Origin: Castellaniella sp. S9
GTDB taxonomy: Bacteria; Pseudomonadota; Gammaproteobacteria; Burkholderiales; Burkholderiaceae_B
NCBI RefSeq assembly: GCF_027257175.1
Contig: NZ_JAPFGD010000011.1
Coordinates: forward strand, 1 to 64,000
DNA length: 64,000 nt
Direction: 5' to 3'
The translations under genes were made by a program, and so were the position numbers. The notes beneath the pieces were generated by a model. The model was not told the origin of the DNA. It ran no database searches and worked only from the letters and a program-made list of their open reading frames with translations. Positions 44,852 through 55,342 of the stretch are shown in pieces; within the stretch, counting starts at the first letter, position 1, and every line of letters begins with the position of its first letter.

Positions 44852-45721
44852 TCAGTCGCGCTCCGCCTTGCGCGCCAGCCGGCGGGCCCGCGAGGCGATG
44901 GCGCGGCGCGACATTTCCGAGTCGAGGATCAGGCGCCCGTGCAGCCGGCCGTGCAGGCGCCGCACCGACGCCTGGGCGTCCTGCATGTGCTCGTGCATGA
45001 GGGTGCGCACGGTATCGGCATCGCGCGCGCGGGCGGCGGCCAGCAGCCGCCGGTGATATTCGACGTTGCTGGCGCCGAAATGCTGTTGTTCGCGCATCGG
45101 CATCTGGTTGTCGTAGACCGTCAGCTGGCGCAGCATCTGGTTGATCATCTCGCACATGAAGCGCAGGAAGGGATTGGGGCTGGCGGCGGCCAGGATGTCA
45201 TGAAAGGTCATGTCCTCCTGGCGCTGCGAGAACTGGTCGGCCTGCGGGTCGCGCAGGGGATCGCATTCCTTGATGTTGCGCTCCAGCGCCTCGAATTGCG
45301 CGTCGGTCAAGTGCGGCACGGCGCTGGCGGCGAGCTCGGGCTCGAGCAGCTTGCGCGCCTGATAGATGTCGTCGATCGAGACTTCCTTGAAGAACAAATA
45401 GTTCTGCATGAGCTGGAACGCCCGGTCCAGCGGCACCTCGACCGCCATGCCGCCGCCGCTGGGTCCGGTGGTCACGCGGATCAGGCCCTGGACCTCCAGG
45501 GATTTCAAGGCCTCGCGCACGGTGCTCTTGCTGACGTTGAACATTTCCTGCAGCTCGGTTTCGCGCGGCAGGCGATCGCCGGGCAGCAGGTTTTTCGCCG
45601 TCATGAGGCGCTTGATTTCCTCGGCGACCAGATCGCTGCGCTTGGGTTGCGCCACGCTGCGCGTCACGGCCCGCTGTTTGCCTCGTGTGACGTTCAACAA
45701 TTCCTTGCTCCTCGACCCCAT
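44852..45721 (-). CDS. GntR family regulator (FadR/LldR-like), probable regulator of the liv operon
   Basis: About 289 aa. The winged helix has LLPGDRLPRETELQEMFNV and SKSTVREALKSLEVQGLIRV, and the FCD domain covers ~120-260 (QARKLLEPELAASA, FHDILAAASPNPFLRFM). It is divergent from the ABC transporter operon, whose promoter holds a 22-bp palindrome, so control of that operon is likely. The ATG at 45721 is preferred; an in-frame GTG at 45775 would add 18 basic residues. It abuts the macAB remnant. Confidence 0.83.
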   Translation of the reverse strand: MGSRSKELLNVTRGKQRAVTRSVAQPKRSDLVAEEIKRLMTAKNLLPGDRLPRETELQEMFNVSKSTVREALKSLEVQGLIRVTTGPSGGGMAVEVPLDRAFQLMQNYLFFKEVSIDDIYQARKLLEPELAASAVPHLTDAQFEALERNIKECDPLRDPQADQFSQRQEDMTFHDILAAASPNPFLRFMCEMINQMLRQLTVYDNQMPMREQQHFGASNVEYHRRLLAAARARDADTVRTLMHEHMQDAQASVRRLHGRLHGRLILDSEMSRRAIASRARRLARKAERD

Positions 45722-45790
45722 CCAAGGCCTTTTCCGTCCCGTGCGCAGGCGGCGAACGGTGTCTTCGGGTTTCACCTGAGATGAATTCGC

Positions 45791-45819
45791 TTGACACGAA
45801 AATCCCGAAAATTCATTAT
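45791..45819 (+). promoter_or_regulatory. Promoter of the liv operon
   Basis: TTGACA at 45791-45796 and CATTAT at 45814-45819 are separated by 17 bases. The -35 is a perfect consensus. A palindromic operator begins 9 bases after the -10, about at the expected transcription start. Confidence 0.65.
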
Positions 45820-45828
45820 ACCCACAAT

Positions 45829-45850
45829 CCTATTTATCATGATAAATAGG
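45829..45850. promoter_or_regulatory. Perfect 22-bp palindromic operator of the liv operon
   Basis: The half-site CCTATTTATCA is followed directly by its exact reverse complement. It sits at the predicted start of transcription, between the divergent GntR gene and the binding-protein gene. Position and symmetry fit a repressor site for the adjacent GntR protein. Confidence 0.65.
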
Positions 45851-45943
45851 ATGATCTCTCAAGGGCCGCCGGCACAGACCGGAACACCGCAGACAAGGCC
45901 CCCATCCATCGTCATGCCGCCTCCGGCGGCCAGGAGACATCAC

Positions 45944-47143
45944 GTGAATCGCCGCGACCTACTCAAATTGACAGCGCTGAGCACCCTCCCCGGATCCCTG
46001 CTTTCGGCGCGTTCCGCCATGGCCCAGACCGACGCCATCCAGTTCGGCTGTCCGGTCCCGATTTCCGGCGCGTTCGCCGCCAACGGCAAGTTCGCCGACA
46101 TCGGCATGAAGCTGGCGCTGGAGGAATACGGCAAGGTCCTGGACAAACCGCTCGCCTATACCGCCCTGGACACCGAGGGCAAGCCCGCCACCGCGGTGCG
46201 CAAGGTGCAGGAGGCGGTGCAGCAGCGCAACGCCCGGTTCTTCGCGGGCGGCATCCTGTCGTCCGAGTCCCTGGCCATGGGCAAGGAAATCGAACGCCTG
46301 GGCGGCGTGTTCATCACCACGGCCGGCGCCGACGAAATCACCGGCAAGGACTGCAACCACGCCACGTTCCGCTGGTCCGTGCCCACCTTCGGCGCCATCA
46401 ACCAGACGGTGCGCCCGCTGATCGACCTGCACCCCGACGCCAAGCGGTGGTACACCATCACGCCGCAATACGTGTTCGGCGACGGCCTGCTGGACGCGGC
46501 CAAGGCGATCTTCAAGGAAAAAGGGCTCGAGCACGTCGGCAACAGCTACCATTCCCTGACCGAAAAAGAATTCAGCGGCTACCTGACCAATGCCATGGCG
46601 GCCAAGCCCGACGTGCTGCTGCTGCTGAATTTCGGCTCGCAATCCTCCGATACGCTGCGCCAGGCGGTCAGCTTCGGCATGAAGCAGAACATGGTCATCC
46701 TGGTGGCCTGGGCCTCGGGCCTGGAGCAATTCGAGGGCCTGGGCGCCGATACCTGCGAGGGCGTCTATTTCGGCGCACAGTACTGGCACGGCATCGACAG
46801 CCCGGCGAACGCCGCCCTGGTCAAGCTGTGCGGCGACAAGCTCGGCTACAACCCCAACTACAGCCTGGCGGGCTCGTACACCTGCACCCGCATCATGCTG
46901 GACGCCATCGCCAAGGCGGGCAGCGCGGATCCCGCGCAGGTCATCAAGGCCATGGAAGGCATGCAGTACGAGGGCCTGACCGGGTCCGAAACCATCCGCG
47001 CCGCGGACCACCAAGTGCTCAAGAACTACTACCTGCTCAAGGCCAAAGCCAAATCCGCCATGAAGGACAAGGACGACTACGCCGACATCATCAGCAGCGG
47101 CCAGTCCTTCCTGTCGCCCGAACAGGCGGGCTGCAAGCTCTAG
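45944..47143 (+). CDS. livK: ABC transporter substrate-binding protein, LivK type (Tat signal)
   Basis: A 399-aa periplasmic binding protein of the branched-chain amino-acid/amide group. The GTG at 45944, after AGGAG, gives MNRRDLLKLTALSTLPG, a twin-arginine signal ending SAMA|QT. The mature part begins IQFGCPVPISGAFAANGKF, the usual LivK fold. No ATG is better placed; earlier frames have no ribosome site. A 110-base gap with a stem-loop separates it from the permease genes. The last two operon genes suggest an amide, ureido or peptide-like ligand rather than leucine. Confidence 0.88.
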   Translation: MNRRDLLKLTALSTLPGSLLSARSAMAQTDAIQFGCPVPISGAFAANGKFADIGMKLALEEYGKVLDKPLAYTALDTEGKPATAVRKVQEAVQQRNARFFAGGILSSESLAMGKEIERLGGVFITTAGADEITGKDCNHATFRWSVPTFGAINQTVRPLIDLHPDAKRWYTITPQYVFGDGLLDAAKAIFKEKGLEHVGNSYHSLTEKEFSGYLTNAMAAKPDVLLLLNFGSQSSDTLRQAVSFGMKQNMVILVAWASGLEQFEGLGADTCEGVYFGAQYWHGIDSPANAALVKLCGDKLGYNPNYSLAGSYTCTRIMLDAIAKAGSADPAQVIKAMEGMQYEGLTGSETIRAADHQVLKNYYLLKAKAKSAMKDKDDYADIISSGQSFLSPEQAGCKL

Positions 47144-47152
47144 TTCGACATC

Positions 47153-47180
47153 GCCGCGCGCGCGCGCCTGCATCCGCGCG
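47153..47180 (+). terminator. Intercistronic stem-loop after livK
   Basis: GCCGCGCG (47153-47160) pairs with CGCGCGGC (47173-47180). No T-run follows. It is placed like the dctP-dctQ stem-loop and may favour binding-protein expression. Confidence 0.35.
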
Positions 47181-47253
47181 GCGGCCTCAACCGGCCGGCG
47201 GGGGCCCGACCGCGCCCCGCCCGCCTCTTGCGTCCCGTCGGACAAAGGTCCTC

Positions 47254-48111
47254 ATGAACGTCTATCTGCTGCAAGTCGTCAACGGCATCGGCATCGGCAT
47301 GCTCTACTTCCTGCTGGCGGTGGGGATGTCGATCATTTTTGGCCTGCTGCGATTCGTCAACTTCGCCCACGGCGCGTTCTACCTGCTGGGCGCCTATTTC
47401 TGCTACCAGGCCGTCGAATGGGGCCTGGACTTCTGGCTGGCGCTGGCCATCGTGCCGCTGGCGGTGGGCTTCGTGGGCTGGGCCCTGGAGCGCGCCGTGC
47501 TGCGCCACGTCTACGACAAGGCGCATGAATTCCACATCCTGCTGACCGTCGGCCTGGCCCTGATCATCCAGGAAGGCGTGATCATGGTCTGGGGCCCGAT
47601 CGGCGAGAACGTGGCCCCGCCCGACGTCCTGAAGGGCGTGGTCATGTGGGGCGCCTTCATCTATCCCAAGTACCGGCTGTTCGTGATCCTGTTCACCGCG
47701 GTGATCGCCGCCGGACTGTGGTGGCTGCTGGAAGGCACCCGGCTGGGCAGCGCGGTGCGCGCGGGCAGCGAATCCACCGACATGGTCTCGCTGCTGGGCC
47801 TCAACGTGACGCAGATCTTCAGCCTGACCTTCGGGTTGGGCGTGGCCACCGCCGCGCTGGCCGGCGTACTGGCCGCACCCATACGCGGGGCCGAGCCGTT
47901 CATGGGCCTGGAGGCCCTGGGCATTGCCTTCGTCGTCGTGGTGGTGGGCGGCATGGGCCGGTTCTCGGGCGCCCTGGTGGGCGGCCTGCTGATCGGCATC
48001 GTGCAAAGCCTGATGAGCACGCTCTGGCCGCAAGGCGCGCAACTCATGATCTACGTGGCCATGGGCGCGGTGCTGCTGCTGCGTCCGCACGGACTGCTCG
48101 GGAGAGGATGA
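47254..48111 (+). CDS. livH: ABC transporter permease LivH
   Basis: A 285-aa permease with about eight segments. FVNFAHGAFYLLGAYF and the loop GLEALGIAFVVVVVGGMGRFSGALVG are LivH signatures. It pairs with LivM to form the membrane channel. Its stop overlaps the livM start. Confidence 0.92.
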   Translation: MNVYLLQVVNGIGIGMLYFLLAVGMSIIFGLLRFVNFAHGAFYLLGAYFCYQAVEWGLDFWLALAIVPLAVGFVGWALERAVLRHVYDKAHEFHILLTVGLALIIQEGVIMVWGPIGENVAPPDVLKGVVMWGAFIYPKYRLFVILFTAVIAAGLWWLLEGTRLGSAVRAGSESTDMVSLLGLNVTQIFSLTFGLGVATAALAGVLAAPIRGAEPFMGLEALGIAFVVVVVGGMGRFSGALVGGLLIGIVQSLMSTLWPQGAQLMIYVAMGAVLLLRPHGLLGRG

Positions 48112-49099
48112 TGCAGGCGATCAAGGACAATCACCAATGGCTGATGGCCCTGGCCGTCGTGCTGGCCATGCCCCTGCTCATCGACTCGGGGTCGCTGGCC
48201 TCGGAGGTGCTGATCTATGCGCTGGCCGTGCTGGGCTGCAACCTGCTGCTGGGCTTCACCGGCCTGCTCTCGTTCGGCCAGGGGATCTTCTTCGGCGTGG
48301 GCAGCTACACGCTGGGCAATCTGCTGGTGCGCCTGGACCTGCCGCTGGCCGCGGCGCTGCCGCTGACGGTCCTGGCCGGGGTGGTCAGCGCGGTCTTGGT
48401 GGGCTGGCTCGCCATCCGGCAGCGCAACGTGTATTTCGCCCTGCTGACGCTGGCGATGGCGCAGATGTTCTACTTTCTGGCCTACACCATGACCGATCTG
48501 ACCGGCGGCGACAATGGCCTGCTGGGCGTGCCGCGCCCGCCGCTGTCGATCCTGGGGGTGGAATTGCTGTCGCTGGAATCGCCCTGGCAGTTCTACCGCT
48601 TCGTGGCGCTGTGTTTCCTGGTGGCGTTCTGGCTGCTGCAGCGGGTCACGACCTCGGTGTTCGGCCGCACCCTGCTGGCCATCCGCGACAACGAGGCGCG
48701 CGCGGCCGCCGTGGGCTATGACGTGCACGGGCTGAAGCTGGCCGTCTTTGCCTTGTCCGGCGGCGTCACGGCGCTGGCCGGCGGACTGCTGGCGATGATG
48801 GCCGGCATCGCGCCGCTGTCCAGCATCGAATACCACAGCAGCGAAATGATCCTGGTCATGACCATCATCGGCGGCACCTCCAATCTGTTCGCCTCGCTGC
48901 TGGGCGCGGGATTCTATGTGCTGTCGGCGGACTGGCTCTCGTTCATCTGGCCGCGCTGGCTGTTGCTGCTGGGCGTGCTGCTCATGCTGGTCAGCCTGTA
49001 CATGCAGCGCGGCCTGTGGGGCGTGCTGGAAAGCCTCTGGCGCCTGCTGCGCGGCCGCCGCGGCGCAGCGCCCGACGCCACCCAACCGGAGCAGCGCCC

Positions 49100-49103
<4 letters not shown>
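48108..49103 (+). CDS. livM: ABC transporter permease LivM
   Basis: A 331-aa permease. LLLGFTGLLSFGQGIFFGVG at ~45-65 and the cytoplasmic coupling loop with LLAIRDNEARAAAVGYDV are diagnostic. Two adjacent ATGs (48108, 48111) follow GGAGAGG and overlap the livH stop; either could be used. The C-terminal tail is hydrophilic and overlaps livG by 4 bases. Confidence 0.92.
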
Positions 49104-49875
<772 letters not shown>

Positions 49876-49879
<4 letters not shown>

Positions 49880-50574
49880 GCCTGTCCGTCAAGGAAATCC
49901 ACAGCTACTACGACAAGAGCCACATCCTGCAGGGCGTCTCGCTGGAGGTCCCCGAGGGCGGCGTGGTCACCCTGCTGGGCCGCAACGGCGCCGGCAAGTC
50001 GACCACGCTCAAGACCATCGCCGGCCTGATCGCGCCGCGCCCGGGCGCCATCACCTTCCGCGGCGAGGACATCGCCGGCCTGCCGGCGCACCGCGTGGCG
50101 GGACGGGGGATCTGCCTGGTGCCCGAGAACCGCGGCATCTTCAAGCTGCTGAGCGTCGAAGAGAACCTCAACCTCGGCCTGCGGCGCGATTCGCCCTGGC
50201 AGCTGGAGGACGTCTACCGCATCTTTCCGCGCCTGAAGGAACGCCGCGGCAACGGCGGCGGCCAGCTCTCGGGCGGCGAACAGCAAATGCTGGCGATCGG
50301 ACGCGCGCTGATGAACCACCCGCGCCTGCTGATGCTCGACGAGCCGGTCGAAGGCCTGGCGCCGGTCATCGTCGAGGAGATCGTGGCGCAAATCGGGCAG
50401 ATCCGGCAGGCAGGCGTCTCGATCCTGCTGGTCGAGCAGAACCTCGAGGTCTGCACCCAGCTCGCCGACCGCCACTTCATCCTCGAGCAGGGCCAGATTG
50501 TCTATTCGGGCTCGAACGAGGAATTCCGGGCCGACCATGCGGTCAAGGACCGCTACCTGGGAGTAAACGTATGA
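49876..50574 (+). CDS. livF: ABC transporter ATPase LivF
   Basis: A 232-aa ATPase with Walker A GRNGAGKST, signature LSGGEQQMLAIGRAL, Walker B LLMLDEPVEGLAP and LLVEQN. VPENRGIFKLLSVEENL is the LivF-type Q-loop region. It overlaps both neighbours by 4 bases. Confidence 0.93.
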
Positions 50575-51863
50575 CTGCAATAGCGAATGGACATTCGGGA
50601 CTGGATGTCTCGGGACTGCGCATCGACGGCGGACGCCTGTGGGATTCACTGATGCGCCTGGCCCGCATCGGCGCGACCGACAAGGGCGGGGTCTGCCGCC
50701 TGGCCCTGACGGACCTGGACGGCCAGGGCCGCGACCTGGTCCGCGAATGGGCGCTGGAGCTGGGCTGCGAGGTCCGCGTCGACGCCATCGGCAATCTGTT
50801 CATGCGCCGCGCCGGCACCCGCGACGACCTGCCGGCCGTCATGGCGGGCAGCCACATCGACACCCAGCCGACCGGCGGCAAGTTCGACGGCAACTACGGC
50901 GTGCTGGCGGGCATCGAGGTCCTGCGCACGCTGCGCGACCACGGCATCCGTACCGAGGCGCCGGTCGAGGTCGTGGCCTGGACCAATGAGGAAGGCTCGC
51001 GCTTCGTGCCCGTCATGATGGGCTCCGGCGTCTTTGCGGGCGCCTTCACGCTCGAGCATGCCCTGGCGCAGCGCGACCGCGAGGGCGTCTCGGTGGCCGA
51101 GGCCCTGGCGCGCATCGGCTATGCCGGCCATCAACCCGACGACCCCGTGCGGGTGCGCGCCTATTTCGAGGCGCACATCGAACAAGGCCCGGTCCTGGAA
51201 GCCCACGATACGGTGATCGGCGCCGTGCAAGGCGCGCTGGGCCAGCGCTGGTACGACGTGACGATCCAGGGCCAGGAAGCCCACGCCGGGCCCACGCCCA
51301 TGGAGATGCGCCGGGACGCCCTGCTGGCGGCCGCACGTCTCATCGAGTCGGTCAACGCCATCGCCCTGCGGCATGCGCCGCACGGCCGCGGCACCGTCGG
51401 CTGGATCGATAATTTTCCCAATTCGCGCAATGTCATCCCCGGCCGCGTGCGCCTGACGGTGGACCTGCGTGCCGCCGATGACCCGGTCCTGGACGCCATG
51501 GACCGGGCGCTGGCGCAGGCCTGCAGCGCACTGGAGGACGGCGGCGGGCTGAGCGTGTCGCTGGAGCCGGTCGTGTATTTTCCGCCGCAGGCCTTCGATC
51601 CCGAACTGGTCGGCCTGGTGGACGAATTCGCCGGACGCCTGTCCTACAGCGTCATGCCGGTCGTCAGCGGCGCGGGGCACGATGCCGTGTACCTGGCGCG
51701 CGTGGCGCCCACCGCCATGATCTTCGTGCCGTGCAAGGACGGCATCAGCCACAACGAGGTCGAGGACGCCCGGCCCGACCACCTGGAGGCCGGCTGCAAT
51801 GTGCTGCTGCAGGCCATGCTGCGCGTGGCCGGCGTGGGCGCCATCGAGGGGGACGCCGCATGA
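50571..51863 (+). CDS. Zn-dependent amidohydrolase (N-carbamoyl-amino acid hydrolase/allantoate amidohydrolase family)
   Basis: A 430-aa M20-family enzyme. Metal ligands are visible: GSHIDTQPTGGKFDGNYG (His, Asp), WTNEEGSRF (Glu), EAHIEQGPVLEA (His) and KDGISHNEVED (His). The dimerisation domain carries QEAHAGPTPMEMR. Family members hydrolyse N-carbamoyl amino acids, allantoate or ureidoglycine. It is translationally coupled to livF and to the M81 gene, so it likely processes what the transporter imports. Confidence 0.87.
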   Translation: MTAIANGHSGLDVSGLRIDGGRLWDSLMRLARIGATDKGGVCRLALTDLDGQGRDLVREWALELGCEVRVDAIGNLFMRRAGTRDDLPAVMAGSHIDTQPTGGKFDGNYGVLAGIEVLRTLRDHGIRTEAPVEVVAWTNEEGSRFVPVMMGSGVFAGAFTLEHALAQRDREGVSVAEALARIGYAGHQPDDPVRVRAYFEAHIEQGPVLEAHDTVIGAVQGALGQRWYDVTIQGQEAHAGPTPMEMRRDALLAAARLIESVNAIALRHAPHGRGTVGWIDNFPNSRNVIPGRVRLTVDLRAADDPVLDAMDRALAQACSALEDGGGLSVSLEPVVYFPPQAFDPELVGLVDEFAGRLSYSVMPVVSGAGHDAVYLARVAPTAMIFVPCKDGISHNEVEDARPDHLEAGCNVLLQAMLRVAGVGAIEGDAA

Positions 51864-53359
51864 AAGTCCTGATTGCCCGCATGAATCACGAGACCAATAC
51901 GTTCTCGCCCGTGCCCACGCCCCTGTCCGCCTTCGGCCCGCAAGGGCCGGTCTACGGCGCCGAGGCTCTGGCGGCGAACCTGGGCAAGCGCACCGCGATG
52001 GCGGCCTTCATCGACCTGGCGCGGCGGCACGGCGCCGAGATGGTCACCCCCATCGATGCCTCGGCCTATCCCAGCGGCCCGGTGGACGGGGGCGCCTACC
52101 AGCACATCTGCGACCACATCGTCGCCGCCGCGCCCGGCTGCGGCGCCCTGCTGCTGGACCTGCACGGCGCCATGGTGGCCGAGACCACCCCGGACGGCGA
52201 GGGCGACCTCCTGGAACGCCTGCGCGCCTGCCTGCCCGGCGTGCCCATCGCGGTGGCGCTGGACCTGCACGGCAACGTCACGCAAAAGATGATCGACAAC
52301 GCCAACGTGATCGTCAGCTTCAAGACCTATCCGCACATCGACATGTACGAAACCGGCGAGCACGCCGGGCGGCTGCTGTTCGACATGCTGGCCGGGCGCA
52401 AGCGCCCGGTCCTGGCTTGGCGGCGGCTGCCGCTGCTCAGCCACACGCTGTGCAGCGCGACGGACTCGCCCGCCATGCGCGACGCGGTCGAGGCCGCGCG
52501 CGCCGCCGAGGCCGGCGGCCTGCTGGCCGTCTCGGTGCTGGCCGGATTCGGCCTGGCGGACATCCCCCACCCCTGCCTGAGCGTGGTGGCCGTGGCGGAC
52601 GGCGATCGCGAGGCGGCGCAGCGCGCGGCGCAGGATCTGGCCGAAAGGATCTGGGACGCGCGCGAGGGGTTCCGCTACGAGCGCGAGCCGCTGGAGCGAT
52701 CCCTGGCGCGCGCCCAGGCCATGGCGCGCACCGCGGACCGCCCGGTGCTGCTGCTGGACCACGGCGACAACTGCATGTCGGGCGGCACCTGCGACACCAT
52801 GGACGTGCTGTCGGCCGCGCTGGAGCGGGGGCTGGACGGCATCCTGGCGGGGCTGTACTGCGACCCGGGGGCGGTCGCCGAACTGCATGCGGCCGGCGTG
52901 GGCGCGGCTGTCTCGCTGCCTGTGGGCAACAAACAATCCCTGGCCCACCTGGGACGCGACGCGCAGCCCGTGACCTTGCAGGGCACCGTGCTGGCGATGA
53001 GCGACGGCTGGTACACCATCACCGGCCCCACCTACACCGGCCAGCGCGTCTGCATGGGACGCAGCGCCGTGCTGGACGTCGGCGCGGCGCGCCTGGTGCT
53101 GACCGAACGCACGCACGAACCCTGGGACCTCGGCGTCTTCGAGAGCCTGGGCCAGGATCCGCGCCAGGCGCGGTTCCTGCTGCTGAAGTCGCGCATGTAC
53201 TGCCGGCCGGTGTTCGTGCCGATCTCGGCCGGACTGGTCGAGTGCGACAGCCCCGGGGCCACCAGCGCCGACTGGCGGCTGTTCCCCTTCAAGCAGCGGG
53301 CGCGGCCGCTGTATCCCCTGGAGGATGTGGGTTCCGACACGGCGGCCTACGCGAACTGA
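51860..53359 (+). CDS. M81 family metallopeptidase (MlrC-like)
   Basis: A 499-aa protein. IARMNHETNTFSP at the start, LLLDLHGAMVAE, ALDLHGNVTQKM and SFKTYPHIDMYETGEHAG are hallmarks of the MlrC/M81 family. The founding member acts late in microcystin breakdown; most members have no known substrate. Position at the end of a transporter-amidohydrolase operon (4-base overlap) suggests the pair degrades an imported amide or modified amino acid. Confidence 0.87.
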   Translation: MKVLIARMNHETNTFSPVPTPLSAFGPQGPVYGAEALAANLGKRTAMAAFIDLARRHGAEMVTPIDASAYPSGPVDGGAYQHICDHIVAAAPGCGALLLDLHGAMVAETTPDGEGDLLERLRACLPGVPIAVALDLHGNVTQKMIDNANVIVSFKTYPHIDMYETGEHAGRLLFDMLAGRKRPVLAWRRLPLLSHTLCSATDSPAMRDAVEAARAAEAGGLLAVSVLAGFGLADIPHPCLSVVAVADGDREAAQRAAQDLAERIWDAREGFRYEREPLERSLARAQAMARTADRPVLLLDHGDNCMSGGTCDTMDVLSAALERGLDGILAGLYCDPGAVAELHAAGVGAAVSLPVGNKQSLAHLGRDAQPVTLQGTVLAMSDGWYTITGPTYTGQRVCMGRSAVLDVGAARLVLTERTHEPWDLGVFESLGQDPRQARFLLLKSRMYCRPVFVPISAGLVECDSPGATSADWRLFPFKQRARPLYPLEDVGSDTAAYAN

Positions 53360-53373
53360 GCACGCGTCCGCCG

Positions 53374-54165
53374 TCAGTCGCGCAGGCCCTGCAGCAGCCA
53401 GTGCCAGCCCGGCATCAGGGCGTCGCGCGGCGCCGTCCGGTGGCCGCGGCCCGGCAGGACGGCGCTGCGCAGGCGCAGGCCGGGGCAGCGCGCGAATTCC
53501 GCCGCCAGCGCGTGCATGCCGTCCACCATGCCGCGCGCCTGCCGCATGGCCAGGCGCCGCGCCTGCTCATCGGGGTCCGCATCCGCGTCGTCCGGGCCCA
53601 GCCCCTGCTCGTGCTCGCCCACCGTCAGCTGGATGCCCAGTGCCGGCAGGCCGCGCACGCACAGCCAGGCCCGCCGCCGGCGCAGCAGGCGCAAGGCATG
53701 GCGATTTCCCCACCATACCGAGGGGCTGGAGAGGACGTAGCCGTCAAAGGCGCCGGGCCGATGCGTCAGGACGTACAGCCCGAACAGGGCGCCCAGGGAG
53801 TGGCCGCAAAAGACCCGGCGCCGGCCGTCGAGGGGGTGGTCGGCGGCCACGCGCGCGCTCACGCGATCCAGGGTGCGCAGCCAGCGGCCGGCGTGGCCCG
53901 CATTGCCGGGCGGCGGCGAGGGGCGGTCGTGCCGCCGGGGCGTGTAGTCCCACACCCGGTCCGCGGGTTCGCCCGGGGCGAGGCCCACCAGCAGCCCCGG
54001 CAGGCCGGAGGGGTCGGCGCGCATGAGGTCGAACTGATGCGCATCCAATACATAGGCCACCGGCCAGCCGGCCGCCGGCGCGGGCCCGGGCGGCACGGCG
54101 ATCCGCACGGCGCAGGCGCGGCCATCGGCCAGGGCCAGGGCGAAGGAGGGACTCGAGGTGATCAT
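53374..54165 (-). CDS. Alpha/beta-hydrolase esterase (IroE/Fes-type), first copy
   Basis: A 263-aa alpha/beta hydrolase without a signal peptide. The nucleophile motif is GHSLGALFGLYVL (Ser in GHSLG); VLSSPSVWWGNRHAL is the esterase-D/IroE-type second motif; the likely His is in GRGHRTAP near the end. Such enzymes open ferric catecholate-serine esters to release iron. It is divergent from the permease gene with a weak Fur box between them. Confidence 0.8.
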   Translation of the reverse strand: MITSSPSFALALADGRACAVRIAVPPGPAPAAGWPVAYVLDAHQFDLMRADPSGLPGLLVGLAPGEPADRVWDYTPRRHDRPSPPPGNAGHAGRWLRTLDRVSARVAADHPLDGRRRVFCGHSLGALFGLYVLTHRPGAFDGYVLSSPSVWWGNRHALRLLRRRRAWLCVRGLPALGIQLTVGEHEQGLGPDDADADPDEQARRLAMRQARGMVDGMHALAAEFARCPGLRLRSAVLPGRGHRTAPRDALMPGWHWLLQGLRD

Positions 54166-54215
54166 GGACGGGGGCCGGGACGAAGCACCTCATGATCCAC
54201 TATACTTTCCGTGCT

Positions 54216-54234
54216 GTAAACGGTTCTCATTCTT
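54216..54234. promoter_or_regulatory. Weak Fur box between the esterase and permease genes
   Basis: GTAAACGGTTCTCATTCTT matches the Fur consensus at 11 of 19 positions, best in the TTCTCATT half. It lies in the divergent promoter and could control both directions. Confidence 0.45.
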
Positions 54235-54282
54235 TTCGGGTTTCAAGCGCGCGCCCGCACGCGGCCCGGTCCTTCCCTAGGC

Positions 54283-55338
54283 ATGGAATCCTCCCTGACG
54301 CCCGCTGCCCCCGCCTTGGTCCACTATCGGCACATGCTGCGCCGCCGCTGGCTGCTGGTGGGGGCGCTGATGGCCGTGATCCTGCTGTCCATCCTGGCGG
54401 ATTTCATGCTGGGCCCCGCAGGCCTGGGCTGGGCCGAACTCAGTCACGCCTTGTTCCATCCGGCGCAGGCCGACCCGACCACGCGCGTGATCGTCTGGGA
54501 CATCCGCCTGCCGTATGCGCTGATGGCCGTCGCCGTCGGGCTGGCCCTGGGCCTGGCCGGCGCCGAGATGCAGACCATCCTGAACAATCCGCTGGCCAGC
54601 CCCTTCACGCTGGGGATTTCCTCGGCGGCCGCCTTCGGCGCCTCGCTGGCCATCGTCCTGGGGCTGTCGCTGCCGGGCGTGCCGCAATCCTGGTCGATCG
54701 CCGCCAACGCCTTTGTCTTCGCCCTGGTGTCCGCCCTGCTGTTGGACGCGGTGGCGCGCTGGGGCTCGATGAGCACGGCGGGACTGGTGCTGTTCGGCAT
54801 CGCGCTGGTGTTCTCGTTCAACGCGGCCGTGTCCCTGGTGCAGTTCGTCGCCAGCGCCGAGGCCCTGCAGGGCCTGGTGTTCTGGACCATGGGCAGCCTG
54901 GCGCGCTCGTCCTGGCCCAAAGTCGGCATCATGCTGCTGGCCTTCGCCATCCTGCTGCCGCTGTCGCTGCGCGACACCTGGAAGCTCACGGCACTGCGCC
55001 TGGGCGAGGACCGGGCCGCCAGTTTCGGCATCGACGTGCCGCGCCTGCGCCTGACGGCCCTGGTGCGCATCAGCCTGCTGGCGGCGCTGGCGGTGTCCTT
55101 CGTCGGCACGATCGGCTTCATCGGCCTGATCGCGCCGCACATCGCCCGCCGCCTGTTCGGCGAGGACCATCGCTTCTACCTGCCGGGCAGCGCCCTGGTG
55201 GGCGGCACCATCCTGTCGCTGGCCTCGATCGCCTCGAAAAACATCGTGCCCGGCATCATCATCCCGGTCGGCATCGTGACCTCGCTGGTGGGCGTGCCGT
55301 TCTTCCTGGCGGTGGTGCTGCGCCGGCAGATGAGGTAG
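54283..55338 (+). CDS. FecCD/FepD-type siderophore ABC permease
   Basis: A 351-aa permease with about ten segments. LRLPYALMAVAVGLALGLAGAEMQTILNNPLASPFTLGIS contains the conserved N-P-L-A-x-P-x-x-L-G motif, and GTIGFIGLIAPHIARRLFGEDHR is the FecCD coupling motif. Enterobactin systems usually have two such genes (FepD, FepG); only one is present here, so it may work as a homodimer like BtuC. Confidence 0.9.
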   Translation: MESSLTPAAPALVHYRHMLRRRWLLVGALMAVILLSILADFMLGPAGLGWAELSHALFHPAQADPTTRVIVWDIRLPYALMAVAVGLALGLAGAEMQTILNNPLASPFTLGISSAAAFGASLAIVLGLSLPGVPQSWSIAANAFVFALVSALLLDAVARWGSMSTAGLVLFGIALVFSFNAAVSLVQFVASAEALQGLVFWTMGSLARSSWPKVGIMLLAFAILLPLSLRDTWKLTALRLGEDRAASFGIDVPRLRLTALVRISLLAALAVSFVGTIGFIGLIAPHIARRLFGEDHRFYLPGSALVGGTILSLASIASKNIVPGIIIPVGIVTSLVGVPFFLAVVLRRQMR

Positions 55339-55342
55339 GGCC

